Shown: positions 1 to 8,965, counted from the stretch's first letter. The stretch: DNA of 64,000 nt from Marinobacterium sedimentorum (GCF_024267675.1 NZ_JALDYX010000002.1:248001-312000), one strand, 5' to 3'. Made by a program: numbers and translations. The notes: generated by a model not told the origin, from the letters alone.

Positions 1-2
1 AT

Positions 3-1019
3 AGTTTTGGCGAGTCGGTCGTATTTAGCTTGGTTGGGATTATCGGTAGATCTTTTCGCAATGCGTGTTTTAAAAATAACCTCTCATATGAAGGAGTTAT
101 TGAGGAAATAAAAGAAAATTTAAATATTCTAAGGAATCTAGCTCTTGGCAATGAGGTTGAGTACTCTAGTTTTGTTAGTGTTGTCGGGCTGTCGCTTAAT
201 AAAGTAAAGAAGATAGATTTCATCTCAGCGAAACTGATTAATATGCTTAAGATCGACGATGAGGGGAATGTTATACGATTGCCGTCGGTTCGGCATTACT
301 CTGCAAGCGGCGGGCTATATACAGCTGAAACCGTATTCGAGATCAAGCATAAGACTAAATTTCTTCCTTTTGGTGATGAGGCAGAGCTAGCTAATAATCG
401 TTTTTTTGTGCAGGAGCGAGCCATTGATAATCTGAAATTTTCATTAGCATTTGAGCTTCTCGGAGAAATAGGCATTTCCGTATCTTTTTCAGAGTTTGGT
501 TTTCCTCTACTATCATGTGGTAATAGCTCTCTCGATACATCTATGCCAAATAGGCATGTATCGATACAGGAAGATCGTATAGAGGGAGTGGTAACGTGGT
601 TTAACATGCTTCTAAATAAAGATTTAAGGAGTATTGAAGTACCGTTGACTCGCTTAAAGTATGCAATATATGAGAGAAAGCGACCGCAAGATGCATTTGT
701 CGATGCCGTTATAGCTTGGGAAGCAATATTTAGCGATAAGCTAGAAACGACATTTCAAGTGACCTCAAGTATTGCTGTGTATATCTACAATGTGAAAGAG
801 CGAGAAGATAGATATGGCAGATTAAAGAAGCTTTATGGTTGGAGAAGCAACTTAGTTCATGGGACAATGCCAAATGAGTTGAAAAAACAAAATATAGAAG
901 AAATTAGCTTGGAGGCTATAGAGGTTGGAATAATTTGCTTGAAAAAGCTGCTTCAAGATGAAATTCTTTTGCCTCTGAAGCCAGCTGCTAGAGTAAAGAG
1001 GCTACTTGTTATGAAGTAA
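3..1019 (+). CDS. Partial protein with HEPN-like C-terminal domain
   Basis: The reading frame is open to the left window edge, so this is probably the C-terminal part of a longer protein. The first possible in-window start is TTG at 30, with no ribosome binding site in front of it. I do not recognise the N-terminal two thirds. The last ~110 residues are helical and carry WRSNLVHG, an R-x4-H motif (R272 and H277 counted from the TTG) of the kind found in HEPN RNases, especially Apea/RES-type HEPN domains of stress and defence proteins. The gene is strikingly AT-rich (many AAA, ATA and TTA codons) compared with the GC-rich genes from 2.8 kb on, and it sits beside an insertion sequence. Both suggest horizontally acquired accessory DNA. 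A defence or toxin role is inference only. Confidence 0.5.
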   Translation, partial: SFGESVVFSLVGIIGRSFRNACFKNNLSYEGVIEEIKENLNILRNLALGNEVEYSSFVSVVGLSLNKVKKIDFISAKLINMLKIDDEGNVIRLPSVRHYSASGGLYTAETVFEIKHKTKFLPFGDEAELANNRFFVQERAIDNLKFSLAFELLGEIGISVSFSEFGFPLLSCGNSSLDTSMPNRHVSIQEDRIEGVVTWFNMLLNKDLRSIEVPLTRLKYAIYERKRPQDAFVDAVIAWEAIFSDKLETTFQVTSSIAVYIYNVKEREDRYGRLKKLYGWRSNLVHGTMPNELKKQNIEEISLEAIEVGIICLKKLLQDEILLPLKPAARVKRLLVMK

Positions 1020-1263
1020 ATATGTGTAATTGGCGCTGCCCTAGATGCGGTGGTATTTTGGTACAGCAAAGCAACAGGTTTTTATTGCACAATCGATCGT
1101 GGTGGTGGTCGAGGTAGTGAAGAGATAACAAGGCTGATGGTACATGGAAGTTGGCGATAGTATTTCATATTGGCAGATAGTGACGGGTGTAGTGAGTTCT
1201 GTAATAGCCCTCTTTGCATAGGGTACGTCTATCTGGGGAATTCTTGGGAATAGAATACCTATT

Positions 1264-1274
1264 CCCAAGTCGTA
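1264..1274. repeat. Left copy of direct repeat flanking the IS (target-site duplication)
   Basis: CCCAAGTCGTA at 1264-1274 is repeated exactly at 2318-2328, immediately outside both ends of the IS1595-family element. This family usually duplicates 8 bp, so the true duplication is probably 8-9 bases within this 11-base match. The extra identity overlaps the element ends. Confidence 0.75.
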
Positions 1275-2319
1275 GACTATGTTCGGGATAAATGTTGAAG
1301 ATGCTCGGCCATGATTAAATCTTCCATAAAATCAGACGGTTGGCTCAGTTTCGCTCGGTGCTGATCAAACCAGCGGTACCAGCCCAAATAGTGAGGTAGA
1401 TATTTGGTGGCGACACCATGGAATCGCTGGATCCAGCCTTTGAGGCGCTGGTGATAATTGTTCACGCCCTGGATATGAAAGGCGGGTGCCTTCAGGCGTT
1501 CGCCGGCGCTGGCATTGATCACCTGGTGCGCGAGGTGATGCTTGGCCGTCAGCGCCTCGAAAGTCAGGTGGCCGTCGGTACAGAGCACAATATCCGGGCT
1601 CAATCGTGGTAGCAGATGTTGCTCGACATTTTTCAGCGTGAAGTGGTCGAGCACAAAATCGGCTTCGCCGGCACTGCGGTCACGCGCCACCAGTACCGGC
1701 ACCCACTTTGCCTCTTGCTTGTTGGCATTGCCGCGTTTGCGCGCACGGCGTTGAGGGATCTGACGCTGCCCTTTGAAGGATTCGCGGAACAGTGTCTGAT
1801 CGGCTTCGACGATGCCGCTGAGGGCCCCCGCATTGAGCGTATCCGCCAGCTTGAGGAAACGATGGCGCCAGCGAAAGGACGTCGTCAGATGGATATGGCA
1901 ACGCGCGGCGGCGGTCCGCAAGACTTCGGAGTTGAGCATGGATTGCGCATAGTCCATCCACAATTCGCGCTTGCGCAGCCGCGCCAGCGGCGTGCCGGTC
2001 AGGGCCGTGAATGTCTTATGGCAACTACGGCAGCGATAGCGCTGTATGCCCCTGAGGGTGCCCCAGCGATAGACCTGATCATGGTCACAGTGGGGGCATC
2101 TGAGCTGGGATTGCAGCTGTTGTTCCAGGTGTTCGATGATCGCGGGAATGGTGTCTGGATGCTGCAACCGCTCAAGCAGTTGGTGGCGCTGACTGGGGCT
2201 CAGCGAGTCAATGGCGACCGTCAGTTGGTCAAACTCGTCCTGCTTCATGGGAGACCTCCGGCTGTGGCTGGGGTTCTATGAAGTATAGTGGAGCTTCAAC
2301 AATAGAGCCGAACATAGCC
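1275..2319 (-). mobile_element. IS1595-family insertion sequence, apparently intact
   Basis: The ends are short inverted repeats: GACTATGTTCGG at 1275-1286 and CCGAACATAGCC at 2308-2319, 11 of 12 matching. They enclose a single transposase gene on the minus strand. The transposase stop codon (1277-1279) lies inside the left inverted repeat. An 11-bp direct repeat (1264-1274 and 2318-2328) flanks the element, as expected of a target-site duplication. The full-length transposase, paired ends and unmutated flanking repeat together suggest a recent and possibly still mobile insertion. The exact boundary is uncertain by one or two bases. Confidence 0.8.
1277..2248 (-). CDS. IS1595-family transposase
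   Basis: A 323-residue DDE-type transposase. The N-terminal part has a zinc ribbon (CPHC near residue 52, CRSC near residue 73) typical of the ISXO2/IS1595 transposase group. The catalytic core shows VEADQT near residue 148 (first Asp), LCTDGH near 222 (second Asp) and VNNYHQRLKGW near 262, where this family has Asn/His in place of the classical Glu region. RFHGVATKYL and YLGWYRWF near the C-terminus are family hallmarks. The ATG at 2248 is preceded by a good AGGTCTCCC-spaced context. No frameshift or premature stop was seen. It probably belongs to the ISSod11/ISNwi1-like part of the family; that subgroup call is tentative. Confidence 0.9.
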   Translation of the reverse strand: MKQDEFDQLTVAIDSLSPSQRHQLLERLQHPDTIPAIIEHLEQQLQSQLRCPHCDHDQVYRWGTLRGIQRYRCRSCHKTFTALTGTPLARLRKRELWMDYAQSMLNSEVLRTAAARCHIHLTTSFRWRHRFLKLADTLNAGALSGIVEADQTLFRESFKGQRQIPQRRARKRGNANKQEAKWVPVLVARDRSAGEADFVLDHFTLKNVEQHLLPRLSPDIVLCTDGHLTFEALTAKHHLAHQVINASAGERLKAPAFHIQGVNNYHQRLKGWIQRFHGVATKYLPHYLGWYRWFDQHRAKLSQPSDFMEDLIMAEHLQHLSRT

Positions 2320-2328
2320 CAAGTCGTA

Positions 2329-2799
2329 AATGTCTGCTCTGTGCCGTAAGCGACCGATTTGGACGCATCGGCTAGGTGCAGTGCCTGCAGGTCAGGTACC
2401 GATTCAAAACGGACAAGTGAAACCGCTGACGACTCTGCATCCAATCTGTCGCCAAATGGTGCAGTTGTGTGGTTCCACCAATCTTGGTGGGTAGCGTTTC
2501 TGACCCTCTCGCAGTTCTGCATGATCGGCCCTTCTCACAGTTGTGGACCTGCATGGACCAGCACTGTCTATTGGGCCGGATTCTGGGGCTCGCTCCGCCC
2601 TGGCACGTGACACTTCGATTTGGATGAAGATACAAGCGAAGCAAGAGTACCCGTTGCATCGCATCAACCTCAGCGGGGTACAGGTACAGGCTGGAATTCA
2701 CAGCGGCATGGACGGGGATTAAAAGTGCTGATGTATTGAGCGCGGCAGGTGATTCACATATAATTGACGACATTACAATAATGACAAAAGGTGCTCCGG
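2329..2799. other. Intergenic stretch without recognisable gene
   Basis: About 470 bases between the IS flank and the AraC-family gene. Open frames here are short, overlap each other on both strands and look like nothing known. A perfect 7-bp inverted repeat with a 2-base loop (CCACCAA at 2475, TTGGTGG at 2484) is the only small structure noted. The AT-rich segment around 2755-2785 probably holds the promoter of the AraC gene. Confidence 0.5.
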
Positions 2800-3756
2800 A
2801 TGCTGAATCACGTACTTGCCAATAGTGTCGTGCGCAAGGATGTGTGTCCGGAGGATGTGTCGGACTACGTGAACACCCATATCGGGCAGCACCGGCTCAC
2901 GCTGCTCGAGCCAGGCAAGATACGGTCGTCGCTGCGCTATGCCAATTTTGCCCAGCTGGGGCTGTCGCACATTTCCTATGGCGGCCAGGTACGGGTGCAT
3001 TCACCGGATCTTGAAGAGGTCTACCATCTTCAGGTGGTGACCAGTGGTTCCTGCACCTGGAATTTCGACGAGGATCGGTTGTCGCTGTCCGCCGGTCAGG
3101 CGTTGATGATGAACCCCCAGGAAAAGAGCGACCTGACCTATTCCAGCGATTGTCAGAAGCTGATCGTAAAAATCCCCGAAGCCATATTGAAAGCCGCCTG
3201 TGTCGACAACGGCCGGGCCCTGCCCAGGGATGGTCTGCGTTTTCAACGTCAGGTAATGGATCTGAATGCGTCCATGGCCTTTATGCGCCTGGTGGAGGCG
3301 GTGTATGAAGAAGCCTCCGAGACCTGTGTGGATATTGCCAGTGTGTCCCAGGCTTATGCCGACCTGCTGGCCAACAAGCTGCTCTCGATCTTCCCCTGTA
3401 ACCTGTTACAGGAAAACGCAGCTCCGGGTGCCGATAAACAGCTGCAGCTGATTCGCCGTTACCTGCAGGATCGTATTCGCGATGATATTACCGTGGAGGA
3501 GCTGGCCTGCCTTTGTCATGTCAGTGTCCGCAGCCTCTATAACGTCTTTGCCAAGGAAGTCGGCACCACGCCCAAGCTGTTCATCAAGCAGATGAAACTG
3601 CAAAGCCTGCACGCCGATCTGAAGCAGGGCATCAATGCCAGAAATGTAACCGAGATCGCGCTGGATTACGGCTTCAGCCACCTGGGGCGTTTTTCATCAG
3701 ACTACCGCAAGATGTTTGGCGAGCTGCCATCCGAAACCCTGCGCAGGGTTCGTTAG
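2800..3756 (+). CDS. XylS/BenR-like AraC-family transcriptional activator
   Basis: About 318 residues. An upstream GTG at 2791 is in frame, but AAAGG at 2787-2791 sits correctly for the ATG at 2800. The N-terminal ~200 residues resemble the ligand-binding domain of XylS/BenR proteins (VRVHSPDLEEVYHLQVV). The C-terminal ~100 residues form the double helix-turn-helix DNA-binding domain: CHVSVRSLYNVFAKEVGTTP, then ALDYGFSHLGRFSSDYRKMF and GELPSETLRR. The last two strings are close to the signature of XylS and BenR, which activate benzoate and toluate genes at TGCA-N6-GGNTA repeats. Such a repeat pair lies upstream of benA at 18088-18123, 15 kb away, so this protein is a good BenR candidate. That link is inference; its nearest neighbours are aspartate genes. 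Confidence 0.8.
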   Translation: MLNHVLANSVVRKDVCPEDVSDYVNTHIGQHRLTLLEPGKIRSSLRYANFAQLGLSHISYGGQVRVHSPDLEEVYHLQVVTSGSCTWNFDEDRLSLSAGQALMMNPQEKSDLTYSSDCQKLIVKIPEAILKAACVDNGRALPRDGLRFQRQVMDLNASMAFMRLVEAVYEEASETCVDIASVSQAYADLLANKLLSIFPCNLLQENAAPGADKQLQLIRRYLQDRIRDDITVEELACLCHVSVRSLYNVFAKEVGTTPKLFIKQMKLQSLHADLKQGINARNVTEIALDYGFSHLGRFSSDYRKMFGELPSETLRRVR

Positions 3757-3810
3757 TTGCTTGCCAGGCATCCAGGCAACCAGCCTGACCGGCTCTTGAA
3801 ATGATACCTG

Positions 3811-4521
3811 CTAAGCGGCCTGGGCGTTCGATTGGGCCTGGTACCAGTCGATGCAGGCCTTGGCCAGGGCGTCGGTGGCATCGATTCCCGCATTGCCGGG
3901 GTGCGAGCCCAGTGAGTCCAGCGCCAGCGGAATCTCGGTACACCCCAGAATGACGCGCTCCACACCCGTTTCCAGCAGCGTACGCAGGCAGGATTCCAGT
4001 ATCTGTGCGCCTTCTGTCAGTGCGCCAGACTTGACCCGGTAAATGCCCTGCATGATCCGCTGCTGCAGCGCGGCGGGATGCTCGACCAGGCGAATGCCGT
4101 AACGCGCAAGTTCCCTGGCATAGAAGCCCGCCTTCAGGGTGCCATCCGTTGCCATCAGTCCGACCGACCAAATCCCCTGCGCCGCCAGCGGTTCGGCGCA
4201 GGCGCGGGCAATATGCAGTATCGGCACGGGGCTTATCCTGGCCAGATCCCCGTGCCAGTAGTGGGCGGTATTGCACGGGATGGCGATGCAGCCAACACCG
4301 GCTGCGACCAGGGTCTGCAATCCCTTTTCCAGTGCCGCCAGCGGCGACTCCCGGTTCCCCATCAGGCAGGCGGTCCGGTCCGGTATCTGGGGCACGCTGT
4401 GTATCAGCAGCGGAAGATGCTCCTGGTCCCGCGTCGCGGCCGTCTGGTTGATGATTTTGCGCACGAAGTCGACCGTTGCCAGTGGACCCATACCGCCCAG
4501 AATACCCATAGTCATGTTCAT
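3811..4521 (-). CDS. Aspartate/glutamate racemase family protein
   Basis: About 236 residues. I chose the ATG at 4521 (MNMTMGILGGMGPLAT) because a GGGAG box stands 8 bases before it and the family begins with this glycine-rich strand. A longer frame from 4599 adds only low-complexity residues. The two catalytic cysteines of the PLP-independent Asp/Glu racemase fold are present in CNTAH (near residue 83 of the shorter form) and GCTEIPL (near 193). The enzyme interconverts D- and L-aspartate (or glutamate). Divergent from the LysR-kinase-regulator operon and close to aspartase, it probably feeds D-aspartate into L-aspartate catabolism. Substrate choice is inferred from context. Confidence 0.85.
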   Translation of the reverse strand: MNMTMGILGGMGPLATVDFVRKIINQTAATRDQEHLPLLIHSVPQIPDRTACLMGNRESPLAALEKGLQTLVAAGVGCIAIPCNTAHYWHGDLARISPVPILHIARACAEPLAAQGIWSVGLMATDGTLKAGFYARELARYGIRLVEHPAALQQRIMQGIYRVKSGALTEGAQILESCLRTLLETGVERVILGCTEIPLALDSLGSHPGNAGIDATDALAKACIDWYQAQSNAQAA

Positions 4522-4815
4522 CTGCTGCTCCCTGATTGACAGGGCCAAAGCTACAGCGGCGGTGCCGGGCGCGGCCAATGCCGGCTGCGCAGGGCCCATG
4601 CCGGTTCTGCATGGGCTGATGAAATCCGTTTGCTAATCAACAGGATATTGGTTATATACCTGCCCGGTATGGGGCAGGCAATGTTGGCATAGGGGCTGTC
4701 GGAGCGCGAAACCGTTTTGGCTGCAGCCTATACTGGGCGATAACATGGCCGGGCGACTTGCGGTTGGGTTCCGTGCCGGCAAGGGCGCTTGACGACGTCA
4801 AAGGGCAGTTTCCTG

Positions 4816-5745
4816 ATGAACATTGAAACCAAATGGCTGGAAGATTTCCTGTCTCTTGCCGACAGCCAGAGTTTTTCCCGCTCTGCCGAAGAGCGCCACC
4901 TGACCCAGCCGGCATTCAGCCGGCGCATCAAGGCCCTGGAGGCCGCCGTGGGCGCTCAGCTGGTCGACAGGACCAGCGTTCCGGTGCACCTGACCGATGA
5001 AGGGGCGTTGTTCCGGATGACGGCCAGGAACCTGGTGGCCCAGCTGCGCGAATGCGTTAGCCATCTGCAGTCCCTGCGCAAAAAGGGGACGCGCGTTATC
5101 GATGTCGCTGTTTCCCACACGCTGTCGCTGTCGCTGTTTCCGGCCCTTATTCAGTCGCTCCAGCATGAACTCGAAGACACGCGCACGCGGCAGCTGGTGG
5201 CCAATGTGGATGACAGTGTGCAGGCCCTGAAAAACGGCATCTGTGACTTCCTGCTGGCGTTCGAAGATCCCACCCTGGCCTCGGAGCAGTTCCGCAGGCT
5301 TGAACTGCAAACCGAAACGCTGGTGCCCGTTTGCCGCAGCGATGAGGAAGGCCGGCCGTTGTTCGATCTCGATGCGGACGGGGCACAAGAGGTGCCCTAT
5401 CTCAGCTACCCGAGGGAGATCTATCTCGGGCGCTGCGTGGAGCGGCTGCTGGCGCGTGCGCCGCATCCGGTAACGCTGCGACCCACCTTCGAATCGCCGC
5501 TGGCCGACAGTCTCAAGGTGATGGCGCTGCAGGGGATGGGGGTCGCCTGGGTGCCGTCGTTCGCGATCCGTGAAGAGCTGCGCCAGGGCTTCCTGACGGT
5601 CTGTGGCGGGGCGGCCTGGCAGGTTCCACTGCAGGTGAGCCTGTACCGCTGCAGTCGGGCGCTGAGCCAGGACGTTGAAATGCTGTGGCAGGTGCTGGAG
5701 CATCGCTATGGCGCTGCGGTGGCAGACGTGAGCGGGAGCTTGTAG
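4816..5745 (+). CDS. LysR-family regulator, HypT/YjiE-like
   Basis: About 309 residues from the ATG at 4816, which has AAGGG about 10 bases upstream. An in-frame start at 4789 would add nine residues. The N-terminal winged helix-turn-helix reads FSRSAEERHLTQPAFSRRIKALE, and the opening MNIETKWLEDFL closely follows the N-terminus of E. coli YjiE/HypT. The remaining ~220 residues are the LysR effector domain. The stop codon directly abuts the next start (TAG followed by ATG at 5746), so this regulator is translated together with the histidine kinase and response regulator. HypT responds to hypochlorite in E. coli, but that function should not be assumed here; control of the aspartate genes is equally plausible. 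Confidence 0.85.
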   Translation: MNIETKWLEDFLSLADSQSFSRSAEERHLTQPAFSRRIKALEAAVGAQLVDRTSVPVHLTDEGALFRMTARNLVAQLRECVSHLQSLRKKGTRVIDVAVSHTLSLSLFPALIQSLQHELEDTRTRQLVANVDDSVQALKNGICDFLLAFEDPTLASEQFRRLELQTETLVPVCRSDEEGRPLFDLDADGAQEVPYLSYPREIYLGRCVERLLARAPHPVTLRPTFESPLADSLKVMALQGMGVAWVPSFAIREELRQGFLTVCGGAAWQVPLQVSLYRCSRALSQDVEMLWQVLEHRYGAAVADVSGSL

Positions 5746-7464
5746 ATGGCAGCGTTGCAGATCGCCGTCGTACGACGCCTGATCCCGTTGCTGCTGGGGT
5801 TTGCCGTCGCCCTTGCCGGCGCTGCCCAGGCCGCCGGCCGCGGCCAGGCATCCAGGGATGTCATCATCGTGGCCGGTGATCACAACTATCCGCCCTACGA
5901 GTTTATCAATGCCGATGGCCAGCCGGATGGCTATAACACCGACCTGACCCGGGCCATTGCCGAAGTCATGGGCATGGACGTCGAGATTCAGCTCGGCGGC
6001 TGGGCCGAGATGCGCCAGCGCCTGGATAACGGCGAGGTGGATGCGCTGCAGGGCGTGTCCTATTCGGCCGACCGGGCGAAGATTTACGCATTTTCGCCGC
6101 CCCATGCCATCGTTCACCATTCGGTTTTTGCCCGCAAGGGCGACGCCCAGATCACCGACCTGACGCAGCTGCGGGGCAAGGAGGTGATCGTGCAGGAGCA
6201 GGGTATTCTGCACGACCTGATGCTGCACGATGATGTCGGCGCCAAGCTGATTCTGGCGGACACCCATGCCGATGCGCTGCGCCTCCTGGCATCGGGCAAG
6301 CACGATTACGCCCTGGTCGCCAACCTGCCGGGGCTCTATCTGGGCCGCGAGCTGGAGCTTTCCAATATAGTGCCGGTGGGCAAAACCTTTGCGGCGCAGC
6401 GCTATGGCTACGCTGTTCTCAAGGGCCATGCCGAGCTGCTGGCGCAGTTCAGCGAAGGCCTGGCCATTCTCAAGAATACCGGGCGTCAGCAGGCGATCTA
6501 CGACAAGTGGTTTGGCCCGCTGCAGAGTTCCGGCGTGCCCTGGAAGAAGATTGGCCAGGTCGCAGGCCTGGTGTCGATTGTGCTGCTGCTGGTGCTGGGC
6601 GCTATCGTGATCTGGAACCGGATGCTGACCCGTGAAGTGACCCGGCGCACGCAGGAGCTGCAGATCCAGCAGCAGAAGCTGATCCAGGCCGACAAGATGA
6701 CCTCCCTCGGTGTACTGGTGTCGGGCGTGGCCCATGAAATCAACAATCCCTGCGGCCTGCTGCTGTTGAATCTGCCGGTGCTGGAGGAAGTCTACCGGGA
6801 TAGCGCGGATATCCTGGAAGCTCATTACCACGAGCATGGCGATTTCGATCTGGGCGGCCTTTCCTACGCCCGCATGCGCGACGAGGTCCCGCTGATGCTG
6901 GATGACATGCTGGCCGGCGCCCAGCGCATCCGCCGTATTGTGGATGATCTGCGGGATTTCGCCCGCCAGGGGCCGGTGGAGCTGAGTGAATCGGTTGACC
7001 TCAACGCGGTCGTTGCCACCGCCATCCGGCTGGTCGACAATACCATTCGCAATGCCACCGATCATTTCAGGGTCAGTTACGCCGCAACCGCGCCGGCCTT
7101 CAGGGGCCACGGCCAGAAAATCGAACAGGTGGTGATCAATCTGATTGTCAATGCCTGCCAGGCGCTGGAGTCGCGCGACAATGCCATCACCGTCACCACC
7201 CGCTATGATTCGGCCGACGGCATGCTGCGGCTTGAAGTGCTGGATGAGGGGCGGGGTATCGAGCCGGAAAATCTATCGCAGCTGAGCGACCCCTTCTTTA
7301 CCACCAAGCGGGAGCAGGGCGGTATGGGGCTGGGTCTCTCGGTCTCAGTCAGCATCGTGAAGGAGCATGCCGGCATGCTGGAATACTACTCCAGCCCGGC
7401 AAGGGCACCCGCGCGGTGTTGTCACTGCCTGCCAACCAGGGGACCGAATCAACATGAGCAGTAA
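5746..7464 (+). CDS. Histidine kinase with periplasmic solute-binding (SBP_bac_3) sensor domain; C-terminal frameshift
   Basis: 572 residues as read. Order: signal peptide (residues 1-27, ending AAQAAG), an SBP_bac_3 amino-acid-binding-protein-like sensor (about 38-260; DHNYPPYEFINADGQPDGYN), one transmembrane helix (about 270-288), a coiled linker, a HisKA-type box with GVAHEINNP, and an ATPase domain with NLIVNACQAL, DEGRGI and GMGLGLSVS. The last ~20 residues are abnormal. After EYYSSP the frame reads ARAPARCCH, but one additional base near 7396-7400 would restore the usual PGKGTRAVLSLP ending and a stop at 7455-7457, in an ATGA overlap with the next gene. A one-base deletion (real or sequencing error) is therefore likely. 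The fused binding domain suggests direct sensing of a periplasmic amino acid such as aspartate. Confidence 0.88.
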   Translation: MAALQIAVVRRLIPLLLGFAVALAGAAQAAGRGQASRDVIIVAGDHNYPPYEFINADGQPDGYNTDLTRAIAEVMGMDVEIQLGGWAEMRQRLDNGEVDALQGVSYSADRAKIYAFSPPHAIVHHSVFARKGDAQITDLTQLRGKEVIVQEQGILHDLMLHDDVGAKLILADTHADALRLLASGKHDYALVANLPGLYLGRELELSNIVPVGKTFAAQRYGYAVLKGHAELLAQFSEGLAILKNTGRQQAIYDKWFGPLQSSGVPWKKIGQVAGLVSIVLLLVLGAIVIWNRMLTREVTRRTQELQIQQQKLIQADKMTSLGVLVSGVAHEINNPCGLLLLNLPVLEEVYRDSADILEAHYHEHGDFDLGGLSYARMRDEVPLMLDDMLAGAQRIRRIVDDLRDFARQGPVELSESVDLNAVVATAIRLVDNTIRNATDHFRVSYAATAPAFRGHGQKIEQVVINLIVNACQALESRDNAITVTTRYDSADGMLRLEVLDEGRGIEPENLSQLSDPFFTTKREQGGMGLGLSVSVSIVKEHAGMLEYYSSPARAPARCCHCLPTRGPNQHEQ

Positions 7465-8866
7465 TCTGTATCCGACCTTCGGCGTCCTGCTGGTCGATGA
7501 CGAGGCCCCCTTCCTGCGCAGTCTCAGCATTGCGCTCGAGCGCCGTGGCGGCATCAATCATATAGTGCGCTGCGAAGACAGCCGTGAAGCCATGGGCATT
7601 ATCGCCCGTGAGCCTATCGGGCTGGTGCTGCTTGATCTGACCATGCCGCACCTGTCCGGCGAGGCACTGCTGCAGCGAATCGTCGAAGAGCACCCCGATA
7701 TCGGCGTCATCATCATCAGCGGCCTGAACCAGCTGGAAACCGCCGTCAACTGCATCCGCCTGGGTGCCTACGACTACTTCGTCAAGACCTCCGAGGAGGA
7801 CCGTCTGATAGAGGGCATCCGCCGTGCGATCCGGATGCAGGAGATGCGGCTGGAGAACCAGGAGATGCGCCGGCGCTTTCTCAGCGATACGCTGGAGCGG
7901 CCGGAGGTCTTCGCCGATATAGTGACGAGGGACAAGGGCATGCGATCGGTGTTCCAGTACCTGGAGGCGGTCGCGGGCAGCAGTCAGCCGGTGCTGATCA
8001 CCGGCGAAAGCGGCACCGGCAAGGAGGCCATCGCCCAGGCCATTCATACGCTGAGCGGGCGTAACGGCCCGCTGGTCTGCGTCAATGTTGCGGGCCTGGA
8101 CGACAACATCTTCGCCGATACCCTGTTCGGCCACCACCGTGGCGCCTTTACCGGTGCCGACAAGGCGCGGGCGGGCATGATCGAGCAGGCCGGCAACGGC
8201 ACCCTGTTTCTGGACGAAATCGGTGATCTCAGCCTGGCCTCGCAGGTCAAGCTGCTGCGATTGCTGCAGGAGGGCGAATACTATGCCCTGGGCAGTGACA
8301 GGCCCAAGCGCATCCGCGCGCGGGTGCTGGTGGCGACGCACCAGAACCTGGAACACAAGCAGCGCGACGGCGCCTTTCGCAAGGATCTTTACTACCGGCT
8401 GCGCACCCACCAGGTGGAGTTGCCGCCGCTGCGCCGGCGCCAGGATGACATCGGCCTGCTGCTTGACTATTTCCTGGCACAGGCGGCAGAGGAACTGGGC
8501 CGCACCAGGCCGACGGTGCCCAAGGAGCTGCCGGTACTGCTGAAGAACTATGCCTTTCCCGGCAACGTGCGGGAACTGCGGGCTCTTTGTTACGACGCCC
8601 TGAGCCAGCACCGCGCCGGTGTGCTGTCGATGGACGTCTTCCGTCGGGTGGTTGGCCAGAGCGGCGCGACGCCGGAGCCTGAAACGGTCGCTGCGTCGCC
8701 GCTGTTCGCCCCTGATCAGCCGTTGCCGACCCTGCAGGAGGCGGCCGATCTGCTGGTGGCCGAAGCGATGAAAAGGGCCCAGGGCAATCAGTCCCTGGCC
8801 TCGCGGCTGCTGGGCGTCTCGCAGCCTGCGCTCAGTAAACGGCTGAAAAAGTCCCAGCCCGGTTGA
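7454..8866 (+). CDS. Sigma-54-dependent response regulator (NtrC/DctD type)
   Basis: 470 residues from ATG 7454; an upstream in-frame ATG at 7367 lies inside the kinase and is rejected. Residues ~8-125 are a receiver domain (VLLVDDEAP, phosphoacceptor Asp in LVLLDLTMP, conserved Lys in YFVKTSEED). Residues ~160-385 are an AAA+ domain with Walker A GESGTGKE, the sigma-54 contact loop GAFTGA, Walker B TLFLDEIGD and an arginine-finger region RKDLYYRL. The C-terminus is a Fis-type helix-turn-helix (NQSLASRLLGVSQPALSKRL). It should activate a -24/-12 promoter, and one lies directly downstream at 9062-9077 before aspA, with two candidate binding palindromes. The natural partner is the preceding kinase. 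Confidence 0.92.
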   Translation: MSSNLYPTFGVLLVDDEAPFLRSLSIALERRGGINHIVRCEDSREAMGIIAREPIGLVLLDLTMPHLSGEALLQRIVEEHPDIGVIIISGLNQLETAVNCIRLGAYDYFVKTSEEDRLIEGIRRAIRMQEMRLENQEMRRRFLSDTLERPEVFADIVTRDKGMRSVFQYLEAVAGSSQPVLITGESGTGKEAIAQAIHTLSGRNGPLVCVNVAGLDDNIFADTLFGHHRGAFTGADKARAGMIEQAGNGTLFLDEIGDLSLASQVKLLRLLQEGEYYALGSDRPKRIRARVLVATHQNLEHKQRDGAFRKDLYYRLRTHQVELPPLRRRQDDIGLLLDYFLAQAAEELGRTRPTVPKELPVLLKNYAFPGNVRELRALCYDALSQHRAGVLSMDVFRRVVGQSGATPEPETVAASPLFAPDQPLPTLQEAADLLVAEAMKRAQGNQSLASRLLGVSQPALSKRLKKSQPG

Positions 8867-8880
8867 GCCGGTGGCACCCC

Positions 8881-8896
8881 TATAACCAGGGTTATA
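8881..8896. promoter_or_regulatory. Candidate activator site 1 (TATAAC-N4-GTTATA)
   Basis: Perfect palindrome TATAACCAGGGTTATA, flanked by C and G that extend it by one pair. It shares half-sites and 4-bp spacing with the palindrome at 8966-8981. It lies about 175 bases upstream of the -24 element, suitable for a sigma-54 enhancer site. Confidence 0.7.
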
Positions 8897-8965
8897 GCCA
8901 TACATCTGGAATACTTCTGTAACTCATTGATATAAATATGTAATTAGGCGTTATTTCGCGCTGTC

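Noticed and set aside
3757..3790. Terminator between the AraC and racemase genes
   Set aside because: A weak imperfect stem (TTGCCAGG/CCAGGCAA) without a T-tract; not strong enough to list.
4798..7110. 770-codon open frame on the minus strand opposite the LysR and kinase genes
   Set aside because: It is antisense to two well-supported genes and has no family features; long antisense frames are expected in GC-rich DNA.
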